The position numbers and the translations under genes are program-made. Under the pieces are notes generated by a model. It was not told the DNA's origin and did not search any database. It saw only the letters and a program-made list of their open reading frames with translations. This document shows, piece after piece, positions 21,587-33,550 of a stretch of DNA of 64,000 nt. The stretch comes from Notospermus geniculatus (taxonomy: Eukaryota; Nemertea; Pilidiophora; Heteronemertea; Lineidae). Where the stretch lies: contig NMRB01001700.1 in assembly GCA_002633025.1 (NCBI GenBank), forward strand, positions 18,759 to 82,758, given 5' to 3'. Position 1 is the stretch's first letter. The number at the start of each line of letters is the position of its first letter.

Positions 21587-22690
21587 AATTGCTCAGCACT
21601 ATGCATATGAGTTCTAGCATTTGCTAGAAAGGAACAAGTAAATAGTAATTGCTTTTCTAATAGAAATTGCTTTTTCGCCAAAGCATTTACTTTGGGTTTT
21701 TGCATACATATATATTGTTTATTATCTAAACAAAATAGATGAGGACGGGAGTGAGCAGACTCTACTCATACCCTCGTCTTCTACAGAATATTCTTAAAGC
21801 GCGACTGTATGCGTTAGGTGACTCTTTCTCCCTGCCACACCTCGATAAGACTGGTCCCCAGTCCAGCCGTATATAGCCAGTGATAACACCGAGGCTGGAC
21901 TGGTACCATATCATGACAGCCATAGCTTCACCACTTGACAAGTTCAACGTGGTGTTATTGCGTGAATAACCCTTCATCAGGTAAGGTACACATGCTTCAA
22001 CTCATTCGTTTGTGTGTAAGAACACACAGAATACCTTATTGGTAACTTGGATCATTCAAAATCGATAGATTTGAACAGTCTTGTCGAGCATGCATTGACA
22101 AGATCATGATCAACCTCACCACCATGAATTAGCTCTGTGTGTAAATGGTGTACATCGACCGTGTGTATAATGCTATTAACGAGGTCACCGTAAATGAGAT
22201 GCACTACGACGACAGCGTCACGAAATTCCGTTTTGGATAGCGTGGCGCTTTAATACAAAGGGAACATCACCACTACCATATGCATACGGATACGTTGGTC
22301 TATATGCATAAAGAAAAGCAAATGCTTTTTACTTGAAAAATGAAGCAATTATGTACTTCCGTCCGTATGCATGATAAAACCCACAGCAAACGCTTTTGCT
22401 AAAAAGCAATTGCTGAGAGAAAAACTGTTACTATTTACTTGTTTCTTTATAGCAAATGCTAGAATTCATATGCATAATACTGAGCAATTGCTCCAACTGT
22501 AGAATCGTTGGTAAACAAGCAAATGCTTGTCAAGTATAAGCATTTGCTTTGAAGTAAAAGTAAAAGATTATGCACATAAAACCAAGTAACTCCTTTTACT
22601 TTTACTTTTGGCTTCAAGCAACTGCTTTTACTTTCTGTTTTTGCTGGAAGTAAATGTTTCATTTTTATGCATACGGCCTATTGGAATGCA
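21587..22690. mobile_element. AAGCAATTGCTT-rich foldback element, copy 2 (interrupted)
   Basis: The left arm remnant 21587-21712 (ATTGCTCAGCACTATGCATA, AGCATTTGCTAGAAAGGAAC) and right arm 22290-22690 match copy 1 (17395-18150). About 580 bp at 21713-22290 is not found in copy 1. It includes GAGGCTGGACTGGTACC and its partner, and looks inserted near the centre. The left arm is truncated at the N. Confidence 0.75.
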
Positions 22691-22852
22691 AAAAAGTAAA
22701 ATATCCTCAATAGAAATGTATTATGTGATAAAGGCTTTTAACTGCACTATACCATTATAATGTGAGACAGTGACCTGATATATAAAGACAGTTATAAACA
22801 AAGAGTGTTAATTAATCACATAACTGTACATATATAATAGAATGAAACATTT

Positions 22853-22943
22853 GGGGTCTGGGGAGGATTCGAACCCACGACCACATGACTTGCTGTCTGA
22901 AAGGAGAAAGAATGTGTGAGTTACGCACTGAGCCACGAGGGCC
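22853..22943 (-). tRNA. tRNA-like sequence (pseudogene or SINE head)
   Basis: On the - strand: an A-box-like TGGCTCAGTGCG and a B-box GGTTCGAATCC spaced as in a tRNA, body ~91 nt. The acceptor ends (GGCCCTC and CAGACCCC) pair poorly, and no T-run terminator follows. It is probably a degenerate tRNA-derived sequence. Confidence 0.5.
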
Positions 22944-23099
22944 AGTTGGTCGTTGCCGATTCTTACAGCTAGAAGTCCCTGGTTTGTTAACCTCGTCCCC
23001 ACAATTTACGTCGGCTGCACTACAATGCATTTTAGTGCATGCGAGTTCAATCACAAAAACATACGGGGAACAAACAAGGACGTGCCTGATGTAACGTCC

Positions 23100-23700
23100 T
23101 ATACACCCTTCCTATAATTGTGCTGCCCCCTTTTAATAGATTTCGAATCAACAGGAAGTGACGTAAATGGGGGATTTGCTGCTGAGATCATGATCATCAA
23201 AGTAGGCCTACGGCTTCATACACGACCTACCGCCGGTAGGCCTAGCAGTGTAGGCCTAGTTAACCTACATATTAGGCCTAGCCTGCACATTTAATGCCTA
23301 CAATTCGCCCCGGCCTTCATTCATTAGGCCTAGCACGCGCTAGCCTACCGGCAACCTCAGCCGAGCTGGCCTAATAAGTTACCTTGGTTACATGTGCATT
23401 GATGCACTGGCACTGCAGTGCTTGTGCAATGCATGCCAAGAGACCATGACGATGGCATGACGTCGACGAATTCCGCTCTGTATCCATCAAAGAAATGAAA
23501 CAACACACTCAATTAGTGTGTCATTGAATTACATGTCACTCCTTGTTGACAACCATAATGTGAACATTGAGCTAAGAAACTAGGCCTACCAAGAAAGTGC
23601 ATCCAAATCAGTGAGCCGTGTGAAAGTGATTTTCCATGTTTGCATGGTTGTCATGGCAGCCTCCCCATGTCCTCCTCCCTTTACGTCACTTCCGGTTGTT
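23100..23700. other. TAGGCCTA-rich intergenic sequence
   Basis: TAGGCCTA occurs repeatedly at 23200-23345 and sporadically elsewhere. No gene or mobile element is recognised here. Confidence 0.5.
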
Positions 23701-23726
23701 TTATAGGAAGCGTGTATATTGTACCT

Positions 23727-23778
23727 TATATCTCAGTGTTTCACAGGACACTGTATAACATGAAACACTGAGATATCA
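23727..23778. repeat. Hairpin, ATATCTCAGTGTTTCA
   Basis: ATATCTCAGTGTTTCA and TGAAACACTGAGATAT form 16-bp perfect arms around a ~20-nt loop. Function unknown. Confidence 0.8.
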
Positions 23779-24243
23779 GGAACATTATAAAACGTTACAC
23801 ATCTGCAGACTGAATGAGCACTAGTATGTCCTACAACGTTTTTGAAGGAAAGGATTACGCAAGCATTATTTCACTTACAAAAGCGACACCAAGGCGACCA
23901 CCAGCCCACCGTGACGGCCGCGGACAGGCACGCAATACTTTGCAACTAAACCTCTACGATCTATTTCGTCACATGAAGAATCGCTAGAAGCATAACATAT
24001 CTAGTATCTATACTACTAAAAGAACAAACTTCCACGGAAATAAAGACAACTACCGAATATGTGACTTTCAAACCTTCACGCATCTTTCAAGTACAGTCTT
24101 GGATACAAAACCTCCCCTTCTCAATGTAAACTTTCGCCGAGAAAGTGAACTTTGAAAGCATTTTTCTCCACGATAAAAATGTAAACATACGAGCCGAAGG
24201 CCTACGGAAATTGCCGATCATTTCCGACGCTTCCCCGAAGACA

Positions 24244-24375
24244 ATGAGACGAAAACGCCACAGGAGAGCACTAACGGTCCTCACGGAAGAGGTGGCGAGG
24301 TTGTGTTGTTGTTTCCGTCAGTCGAGTTCACGTTCGTTGGTGAATGACACTCTATTGGACATGTTCGAGCGCAAG
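24244..24375 (+). CDS. Possible first coding exon (MRRKRHRRALTVL...)
   Basis: ATG at 24244 opens 44 codons ending LLDMFERK just before the donor CAAG|GTATGC at 24376. The frame is open further upstream (to about 24145) without an ATG. The preceding 300 bp is CpG-containing and could be a promoter region. The translated piece starts strongly basic, then has a helical stretch with cysteines (RLCCCF). No family is recognised and no second exon was identified, so this is a guess from codon and splice context only. Confidence 0.3.
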
Positions 24376-24724
24376 GTATGCCAATTTATCTTCGAAAATA
24401 ACCGTGAAAACTGTGCAAACCGGAATACAAGTTGCAATAACCGACAGGCCTATCTGACCATCCAATTTCATCGGCATAGGCCAATGTCCATGATTTGTGA
24501 TGTGCCAGGCCGGGTACGGCAGATGGTCAGTGATGGTAGGTAGGCCTACACACGTGTGCCAAATAATGCATAAATGTACGCTGCCCTTCAACACATATCG
24601 GCATGGACATGATGGATGGTCGGCCTCATTTCAAAACGGTGTGCATATGCAGTGACGCATCTAGGCCTACCGTATGGATACGTAAGCCTTTCATTATCAC
24701 TGTGTTAAAGAGGCAGCTGTGCCG

Positions 24725-26405
24725 ATAACGATCGATCGAGATAATCGACAACGATTGATCGATGATGATCGATCAGTGATGAGCGATGACAATCGGTCGA
24801 TCACGATCAATGATGATTGATTGATGATGATCGATCGATGATGATCAATTGATGGATGATCGATTACAGTCGATGATGGTTGATGATGATCCATCATGAT
24901 CGATGATGATTAATTGATAATCAAAGACAATAGGTGATGATCGATGATGCTCGACAATCAATGACAATTGATGATGATTGAAGACGATTGATGACGATCG
25001 AAACTGATCAATGACAATCGAAAACGATAGATGGCAATCAATCATGATCGAAGACGATAGAAGACGATCGACCAATGAAGAACAATGATGATCGATCGAT
25101 GACAATCGATTGATGATGATCAATCAATGATGATCGATTGATGATCAAAGACGATTGATGATGTTGGACTATTGATTGAAGACGATCGATGATGATCAAA
25201 TAAAATAGATAACAATTAATCGATGATGTTCAATGACAGTTGATCAATGGCAATCGATCGATGATGATCAATCGATGATGATCGATGACAATCTATGGCG
25301 ATCCATCATGATCGATTGATGATCGAAGATGATGTTGGACTATCGATGATGCCTGAAGCAGATCAATTATGATCAAAGACAATAGATAATGATCGATCGA
25401 TGGCGATCAATGACAATCAGCCAATGATGCTGATGGATATGTCGATTGATGAATGATGGTCAATCAATGACAGTCGATCAATGATGATGGATGAATGACG
25501 GTCCGTGATGATTGATGACAATCGATTACAACTGTTCAATGACAATCAATACCAATCGATCGATGATGATCAATGACAATCAATGGCGATCAATTATGAT
25601 CAATCAATGACAATCGATGATGATCGATCGATAGTGATTGATGACGATTGATGATGATCGATGACAATCAATCGATGATGATCAGTTGATGACGATCGAT
25701 GATGATCGATGATGACTGACGACGAGTGATCGATGTTGATGACCAGTGACCATCGATGACGATCGATGACGACCAATGATGATCGATTGATGAGGACTGA
25801 TGACGCTCGATGGTTGATGACAATTGAAGATTATTGAAGACAATTGAAGATTATTGAAGACGATCGATGATGATCGAAAATGATCAATGACAATCGAAGA
25901 CGACAGATGACAATCGATCACGATTGAAGACAATAGAAGATGATTGTTCGATGAGGATTGATCGATGAGGATTGATCGATGAGGATCAACTGATGACAAT
26001 CGATCAATGGTGATCGAACGCCATCGATGACGATCAATGACAATCAATCAATGACAATCCATGATGACTGATGACAATCGATTGATGACGATTGATGATA
26101 AACGATCACGATCGACACCAATCGATCGATGATGATACATGATGATCGATGATGATCAATGACGATCGATGATGATCAATGATGATCGAGGATGATCAAT
26201 TACGATCAATGGATGACAACCTGATGACGATCGATGGTGATTGATGACCATCGATGATGGTCGATGACAATCAATAGATGATGATCGATCAATGAAATCA
26301 ATGATGATCAATGACATTAGATGACCACCGATGACGACTGATCGATGATGATGATCGATGACGTTTGCTGACCATTGACGACGATCGATTGACAATTGAT
26401 GACAA
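24725..26405. repeat. GATC/GATGA low-complexity array, 1.7 kb
   Basis: Nearly the whole stretch is made of GATCGATGATGATC-, GATGACAATCGAT- and CAATCAATGA-like words. It shows a three-base rhythm (GAT/CAA/GAC) with no fixed longer period. ORFs on the - strand are strings of I, D, H, R, S and V and are by-products. The boundaries are sharp. Confidence 0.9.
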
Positions 26406-27045
26406 TAGGTACAAAATGGACTGATATGATATGTCATGCGAATCATGTCATAATATTCATAAAATATCACCTGATGTGCCATGCAAAGTCAACAAGGTGT
26501 GTTGGCCAAGAGACTAAACCTGCTATTGACGTCGTTGTGTGCCAAACATGCGGTGCATTTAACTTGATGTGCACTGCGAATCTATATTATAATTGACGGT
26601 GGCACATTAAGTTCGACCGCAAACTCCTCCTAGGTTTCTGATCGAAAATGACATTGGGGTGGTCCTTAAGTGGGTGCCATCATATTTTGTTACCCCTCAG
26701 CGAATAAAATGCATGAAGAATCTTCCAATGATTTACAATGCCCACTGGCCTGTTTCCGTCGTCCACCGTTAAGATGGCGCTGCGTATACAATGCCATCTA
26801 AACGGTGGCCGACGGAACCAGGCTGCAATGCCCACCAATATTTTCTTTAACCATGCAGGGTGATTACCAGGAACTTCAACACATAAAACTGCTGCCATCT
26901 GCTTCCCATAGGCCTAGATTATTGCCCAAGGCGTTGGCCCCCTCAAAACATATTCCCCCACACAGACGCCCACCAAAATGCCATCCTCTGGCCACATGCA
27001 TCCTGTGAATATGTGCTCGCCACGGGTACCATGCTAGTTGATAGA

Positions 27046-27202
27046 TTAAAACGGGTGATCCACTGTTGCGATTTTGGCTTGAGACGGGGATGCGTTCCCT
27101 TGCGATTACCTTATAAGGACTTCCGATTGCCATATAAGGTAACCGCAAGGGAACGCAACCCCGTCTCAAGCCAAAATCGCAACAGTGGATCACCCGCTTT
27201 AA
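27046..27202. mobile_element. TTAA-flanked foldback MITE, ACGGGTGATCCACTGTTGCG family
   Basis: Near-perfect 68-bp arms, from CGGGTGATCCACTGTTGCG through GAGACGGGGATGCGTTCCC to CTTATA, then the exact complement. A 17-nt loop separates them. TTAA lies at both ends. ORFs through it (both strands) are shadows of the palindrome. Confidence 0.9.
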
Positions 27203-27211
27203 ACAGTCTGA

Positions 27212-27303
27212 AGCAAGCTTCATTGGCACACGGATCCGATCCGTTTCCAGTCCGTTTGCCGGATACGACAACGCTGAAGTCCATTTGATAGTTTTTTTAC
27301 GGA
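27212..27303. mobile_element. Left half of a split AGCAAGGTTCATTGGC element
   Basis: AGCAAGCTTCATTGGCACAC, GTCCGTTTGCC and TTTTTTTACGGACCT match the intact 142-bp element at 61941-62082. The missing right end, CCGTGTGCCAATGAACCTTG, is found at 31672-31692, so the element appears split by the intervening composite. Confidence 0.7.
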
Positions 27304-27312
27304 CCTGGGGTG

Positions 27313-27552
27313 GTGTTCCCGAAGCCATCGTTAAAACCCCAGTTAACGCATTCGTTATGGCATTAAGGGTAGGGACACACCTGACGCGATTCGCATGCGA
27401 TAGGGCGACGCATGCGTCAAAACCTTTGTTTGTGTGCAGTGCGGCGGAAAATAACAAAGGCGTTGCCGCATGCGTCAACGAATCGCGTTAGGTGTCCCTA
27501 CCCTTAACGAGACCATAAAGAGAAGGTTAACGATGGGTTCCGGAAGCCAACT
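27313..27552. mobile_element. GTTCCCGAAGCC element interrupted by a TTAA foldback (27363-27507)
   Basis: Outer ends GTTCCCGAAGCCATCGTTAA and TTAACGATGGGTTCCGGAAG. Inside, TTAA-flanked arms AAGGGTAGGGACACACCTGA and GGTGTCCCTACCCTT enclose GCATGCGTC/CGCATGCG modules and TTATTTTCCGCCG-type sequence. Removing 27363-27507 leaves a continuous GGCATTAACGAG. Confidence 0.75.
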
Positions 27553-27736
27553 TAACGGTCTCTTGACTCAAAAGCTGCTAACGACGTCGTTGCGGTGTCG
27601 TTCGGCTGAATAAGCAATCATGTTTTGGCTTACATGTACATGTACTTCTCCAAACGCCGGTGTAATGTATTTCACTGCCCCCCCCCCGTTTGCCAATGCC
27701 CAAACAAACGATTGACGGAATAAGCGGCAACGTGAC

Positions 27737-27971
27737 NNNNNNNNNNNNNNNNNNNNNNNNNNNNNNNNNNNNNNNNNNNNNNNNNNNNNNNNNNNNNNNN
27801 NNNNNNNNNNNNNNNNNNNNNNNNNNNNNNNNNNNNNNNNNNNNNNNNNNNNNNNNNNNNNNNNNNNNNNNNNNNNNNNNNNNNNNNNNNNNNNNNNNNN
27901 NNNNNNNNNNNNNNNNNNNNNNNNNNNNNNNNNNNNNNNNNNNNNNNNNNNNNNNNNNNNNNNNNNNNNNN
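27737..27971. other. Assembly gap (235 N)
   Basis: A run of N that hides the left end of the AGGTCA-rich repeat copy 1. Confidence 1.
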
Positions 27972-28931
27972 GCAGAGATATTTCAAATTATCAAGTTTGA
28001 CCTTGACCTTGACCTCTGATCATCAAGGTCGTTGCATAATCGAAATGGGCAGCATCGATAACCTAAGTATGGGTGATATCACGCCTCTACCTCTACCACA
28101 GGCAGAGATATTTCAAATAACCAAGCTTGACCTTGACCTCTGATCATCGAGGTTGTTGCATAATCGAAATGGGCATCTTCAACAACCTAAGTATGGCTGA
28201 TATCGTGCCTCTATCTCTACCACAGGCAGATATTGCAAATTATCAAGTTTGACCTTGACCTTGACCTCTGATCGTCAAGGTCGTTGCATAATCGAAATGG
28301 GCATCATCAATAACCTAAATATGGCTGATATCATGCCTCTATCTCAACCACAGGCAGAGATATTTCAAATTATCAAGTTTGATATATCAAAATCTCATGA
28401 TATTTCAATCACCCGGACAGGCGAGGCTGAGAATTTTAACACAGTCCAGTCCTTGGATAAGCAGGCATGAACTGGGACTTGTTTCATGTTGCTCAGTTGA
28501 CAATATGGCAAGTTATCTCAATATATCAAATTTGTGATATCGATATCACCATGACCCCATCATCTCAGATCAAAAGTAACCAGTCCATTCGATTCCTAGG
28601 GTGTGAAAACCCAAGGGTAGAACTTGTTTCTGTTGCTCTAGGTGTTAAAGGAGCCGAGTTATGGCATCAGGAAAAGCGTGACAGACAAAATATCAAGTCT
28701 GATATGTTGATTACATCATGATGGAGGCATCGGATATTGAAAATGATTAGCTCATTGGATTGCCCAGGTTGACAAACCTAGGGGTAGGATGTGTTACCAG
28801 AGCTGTAGCTGTTGAAGGAGATAAGATAAGAAGGCGTGACAGACGGACACACACACACAGACACACACACAGACACAGACACCATGACCAAAAACAATAT
28901 GGTTCCCGATCTTAGTGATCGGGAACCATAA
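27972..28931 (-). mobile_element. AGGTCA-rich element, copy 1 (reverse, truncated by gap)
   Basis: Read on the - strand, it begins ATGGTTCCCGATC hairpin (28897-28931), a GTGTGTCTGTGTG microsatellite, then a body and a ~120-bp tandem unit containing TGACCTTGACCTTGACCTCTG (sense + here). At least four units lie at 27975-28400. It matches copy 2 in opposite orientation. Confidence 0.8.
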
Positions 28932-28977
28932 TAAGCCGCGACCCGACAATATGGGGGAGGCACTGATCAACATTTCT

Positions 28978-29143
28978 TTCTGTATTTCAGTGTCCGCCAC
29001 ACATTGAAGCATTGTAGCGGGCATTGGCATAGGGGAGGCATTTCAGACATTACAGTCTGGTTTTCCAGAGGGTCTCCTCTGACAACATCTCCGGGGAGCC
29101 ACCTGCCTTCGTCGGTCCGGTCGATTTTGCCTGTTATGCACAA
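28978..29143 (+). CDS. Weak candidate exon
   Basis: A CTGTATTTCAG acceptor at ~28990 is followed by a 51-codon open frame (VRHTLKHCSGHWHRGG...) ending TAA near 29144. No domain is recognised and the opposite strand is also open. Most likely chance; 29150-29690 shows nothing further. Confidence 0.15.
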
Positions 29144-29695
29144 GTAAATAGGCAGCACCATTTTACGAGTAAGGATAATTCGACAGTCATTTTGTCAACA
29201 ATCAACAGTCAGCAGTCAACAGTCATTTTAGGAACCATGTTTTGCTACTTAATAGAATATAGTTTTATAGTTATAGTTTTGCTAAATACTTAATAGAATA
29301 TGATTCAAATAACAATAACGACCATATCTGACAGCATTGGTGCTTTTCAGAAGATTATTCTGGTGCCCTGAACATTTTTTTACTACCGGAAAAACGACAC
29401 TGAAAATTTCGGAGTTGAGGAACTGGCATTCTTATGGTGTCCTGTAAGGGCAAAGTAAGGCTACATGACGCGTGTACAAGGGGGATTCACATCAGAGGCA
29501 TGGCAGACACAAGATTGACGTACTATTCTTCATCTACATGTATAATGCACCACAGTGTTGCTGATTTGGCCTGCCCTCAATTTCTCATCAAAGATTCAGG
29601 ATTGCCTCTCGTAGAAAGTGTTCCATTTACATGCAGATTCGTAACACAGGATTGAATAGTCATATTCAGAGATTTTTTCCCAACTGTTCCTTTTT

Positions 29696-31025
29696 ATGGT
29701 TCCCGATCAATCAGATCGGGAACCATATTGTTTTTGGTCATGGTGTCTCTGTGTGTGTGTGTGTGTGTGTGTGTCTGTGTGTGTGTCTGTGTATCTGTGT
29801 GTCCGGTCTGTCACACCTTCATATCTCATCTCCTTGAACAGCTAGAGCCTTGGAAACAAATCCTACCCCTAGGTTTGTCAACCTGGGCAATCCAATGAGC
29901 CAATAATTTTCAATCTCAGATGTCTCCATCATGATGTAATCAACATATCGGACTTGATATTTTGTCTGTCACGCTTTTATCTGATGGCATAACTCGGCTC
30001 CTTCAACACCTACAGCAATGGAAATAAGTTCTACCCTTAGGTTTTCATACCTTAGGAATTGAATGGGCTGATTACTTTTGATGTGAGATGTTGGGATCAT
30101 GGTGATATCGATATCACGAATTTGATATTTTCAGATAACTTGCCATACTGTCAACTGAGCAACATGAAACAAGTCTTAGTTCATGCCTACTTATCCAAGG
30201 ACTGGACTATGTTGAAATTCTCAGCCTCAAGTGTCCGGGTGTTCGAAATATCATGAGATTTTGATATATCAAACTTGATAATTTGAAATATCTCTGCCTG
30301 TGGTAAAGGTAGAGGCATGATATCACCCATACTTAGGTTATTGAGGATGCCCATTTCGATTATGCAATGACCTTGATGATCAGAGGTCAAGGTCAAGGTC
30401 AGAGGTCAAGGTCGAACTTGAAAATTTGAAATATCTCTGCCTGTGGTAGTGATAGAGACATGATATCACCCACACTTTAGGTTATTGAGGATGCACATTT
30501 CGATTATGCAATGACCTTGATTGTCAGAGGTCAAGGTCAAGGTCAAACATGAAAAATTGTAATTTCTCTGCCTGTGGTCGAGATAGAGACATGATATCCC
30601 CCATACTTAGGTTATTGAGGATGCCCATTTCGATTATGTAATGACAATGATGATCAGAGGTCAAGGTCAAGGTCAAACTTGATAATTCGAAATTTCTCGG
30701 CCTTTGGTAAAGGTAGAGGCATGATATCACCCATACCTAGGTTATTGAGGATGCCCATTTCGATTATGCAATGACCTTGATGATCAGAGGTCAAGGTCAA
30801 GGTCATACTTTGATAATTTGATATATCTCTGCCTATGGCAGAGGTGGAAGCATGATATCACCCACTATTAGGTTACTGAGGATGCCCATTTTGATTATGC
30901 AATGGCCTTGATGATCACAGGTCAAGGTCAAGGTCAAACCTGATGATTTGATTTGAGCGCATCAAAATGGCTGCCAGCAGGCTGCCTGTCATGCCTGTAA
31001 GGTCCTCTTAACAAGCGGGAACCAT
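29696..31025 (+). mobile_element. AGGTCA-rich element, copy 2 (complete, ~1.33 kb)
   Basis: Starts with ATGGTTCCCG and ends with CGGGAACCAT. A hairpin TTCCCGATCAATCAGATCGGG is followed by a GT microsatellite (29735-29800). From about 30285 to 30940 there are five to six units of ~125 bp with ATATCTCTGCCTGTGGTA, GAGGATGCCCATTTCGATTA and GATCAGAGGTCAAGGTCAAG. It is non-coding; frames in it are repeat-derived. Confidence 0.85.
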
Positions 31026-31542
31026 CAGACATTTACAATGTCATCTTGTATTTCTTTGTTTCTGATGTTGGGTAGGCCTAATACTTTCATCCCAAACTAT
31101 ACTACTCCAATGGGCCACCATATAGGCCTATTTCACAAAAAAATACTGTTGACTGGTGACTGTCAAAAAATGACTGTCGAAATATCCTTACTCCCATTTT
31201 ACACGTCCTGCATACACGTTTACACTTGCAAACTGACAGTCAGCACAACAACAAGATCGTTTTATCATGTTTATGCATTGCTTAGACCAACATTGCATAA
31301 GTGAAATCCCTGAGAGGCAAAAGTACTTGTACCATTACATAATTAGGCCCATTATACCCGTAATGCACTGATTGCCCACACAGGGCACAGCTATTCCAAT
31401 ATCTTTATTTTTAACGATGGCCAAACGATAGCTCTGACCCTCTCTTTAAAATAACGAATACGTTAACCATAACGAGCCTTTCGGGAACAGCGTCGCGTAT
31501 TCTACGATGGGCTAACGACGCTGTAAGGGATTCGTTACGCTA

Positions 31543-31692
31543 AAGATGGCTTCGGGAACACCACCCCTGGACCCATGTTCCCGAAGCCGTCGTTAGGTTA
31601 ACGATGTCGTTACGCTATGCATTTTCCCAGTTTTAACGACATCGTTAACCTAACGATGGCTTCGGGAACTTCCGTGTGCCAATGAACCTTGC
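31543..31692. mobile_element. GTTCCCGAAGCC foldback plus right half of the split AGCAAGG element
   Basis: GTTCCCGAAGCCGTCGTTAG and CTAACGATGGCTTCGGGAAC (31574-31671) form ~38-bp arms, with GTTAACGATGTCGTTA inside. Directly after comes CCGTGTGCCAATGAACCTTG, the right end of the element that begins at 27212. GGCTTCGGGAACACCACC at 31543 is the complement of the 27306-27325 stretch. Confidence 0.75.
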
Positions 31693-31916
31693 TTTAACCA
31701 TTGGAAGAACGTTCGCTGAAGGTAGCGGAAGAAATAAAGAACGTTACACCGCACCACAGAATTTGACGTATAATTTCAGCACTTATAGAAAAAACGTTGA
31801 ATTTGCGATGTTGCTTTGTTTTGGACAATATCGATACTTTATCCCAAAGGGGACTTGCTAAGTGACGCTATAACAATATGAATATTTGCCATGAGAGTAT
31901 TGAGAACGACGCCACA

Positions 31917-32054
31917 GTAAAGGCTCGTTTCCACAGACGCGTTTCACGCTGCGTGATGCGTCAAATCTTTTGTTATTTTCCGCCGCTCTGCTTCCAAACA
32001 ATGGGCGAAGCGTCAAAACGCTCACGCTACCGCTTCTGTGGAAACGGGCCTTAA
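31917..32054. mobile_element. TTAA-type foldback, GGCTCGTTTCCACAGA family
   Basis: AGGCTCGTTTCCACAGACGC pairs with CGCTTCTGTGGAAACGGGCC. The right flank is TTAA and the left GTAA. It shares TTGTTATTTTCCGCCG with the 27363-27507 element. The interval 32055-33180 carries no recognised gene or element. Confidence 0.7.
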
Positions 32055-33180
32055 CTTTGAAACGGTGAGCCGATTTATTCCCTGGCGGCGCCGTTCCGTG
32101 TGACGTCAAATTCACTTTCTGAATTGACGCGTTCGTCGTTTATTTCTAAACTGCCTAACGAAAATGAATAAAATCGGCTTGTGTGAAAGCCTTAGATATA
32201 TCCTTCCCACCCATGAATTTTTGAAGCGATTGTATTCTTTAATCATATTTGGGAAATGTTTTTCTGGACCATCCGCAAAAAATCAAAAATCAGCAACAAT
32301 GCGTAGAAATTGACTTCCCCAGGTTACAGACTTCGGTATTTTTTCCCAATTTTTTTAATTACAGAAATCATGTATCTTGTTCTTTCGGAAGGTATATACG
32401 TTTGGCGTATGAGACGTTGTTTTTTAACGTATCGAGCCATCCAATTTGGCACCGGTACTGCGCGCAAACAGTGCGACGTCAATGTGTCGAATATATATGA
32501 CGCGCGACTGTACGTATATTAAGATATCAATTCTTCAATATACAACATTCTGAAAGATCACTTACATCTAAATTGCAAAAATGCCTTCGAGCATATTCAG
32601 TTCATTAGATACCAACAACCAATTCTCACTAAAATACTGAGGTTGCTTCACCAAAATGGGGGAACTTTCTTGATCCACGTGACGAACGTAGGCGCTGGCT
32701 TTTCCATGTAATGGCACTACATTGGATAATCGGCTACCAATCTGACATGTTTAATAATTCCAAGAAAATGTCGATGCCTCATATTAACGAGATTTTACGA
32801 CAACTGGTTTATAAAAAACAAACTTTAAATATTATTAACAATATATTGACAATGCACAATCCTGCACCGATTGCCTAAACAATGCTTGATGATATTGCTC
32901 TTTCACTTGAGCTATTGATCTATGTTTTAACAGTGAACAAGTGAGTAAAAATGTCACTTTTGCAATCGATGCTGTCGAGAGTTTTCGCAACGTCAAAGTT
33001 TCGTCTACGTTAAAGGAATGATTTTCATTAAGGGTCATAGCTGATCTTTTGTTCTATCACAAGCAGTGTTTTCCGGAGCGACTTGAATATCCCCGTACAT
33101 TTTAACGCATGTGCAGTTATTCGGTGTAGTAATTTTTGATTTTATGTTATTGCGCGATGTAACTACTTTTTTTGTGACGC

Positions 33181-33550
33181 TATGAATGACAGGTGAGGAA
33201 TCACCGGCTCACCGGCCTACCTCCTCATCTGGCGCGGGAATAGGAGGTGAAGAATCACCGGCTCACCTACTCATTGAGTTTATTACGACACTGTTTCATT
33301 CACCGGCTCACCGGCTCACGGGTATTCGAAAAACCTGGACTGAGAAACACTGGATTGGATAGACAAATCCCAAATTGACGAAAACGAGAAAGATCTGCGC
33401 ACTTTCGTCGAAATGGCAAACAGAATCTCGGTCTGGCACTGTAGTGACGTGACGCAGAAAACCCCACAACCATGTGACGACAGTGAGTTCGACGACGTTG
33501 CGTCAGAGTCGACCATTGCTGAATTTCGTCAATTTGGGATTTGTCTATTG
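33181..33550. repeat. CACCGGCTCACC words and a GACAAATCCCAAATTGACG foldback
   Basis: CACCGGCTCACC recurs four times at 33202-33320. Then GATAGACAAATCCCAAATTG (33358 on) is reverse-complemented at 33523-33549 (CAATTTGGGATTTGTCTATT), giving a ~190-bp foldback. No coding region. Confidence 0.7.

Noticed and set aside
24845-26482. ORFs of 92-121 codons on the - strand rich in I, D, H, S, R
   Set aside because: By-products of the GATC/GATGA array; no domain and no codon bias of a gene.
26876-27478. 200-codon ORF on the - strand
   Set aside because: It spans two perfect foldback elements (27046-27202 and 27363-27507), so the openness is chance within palindromes.
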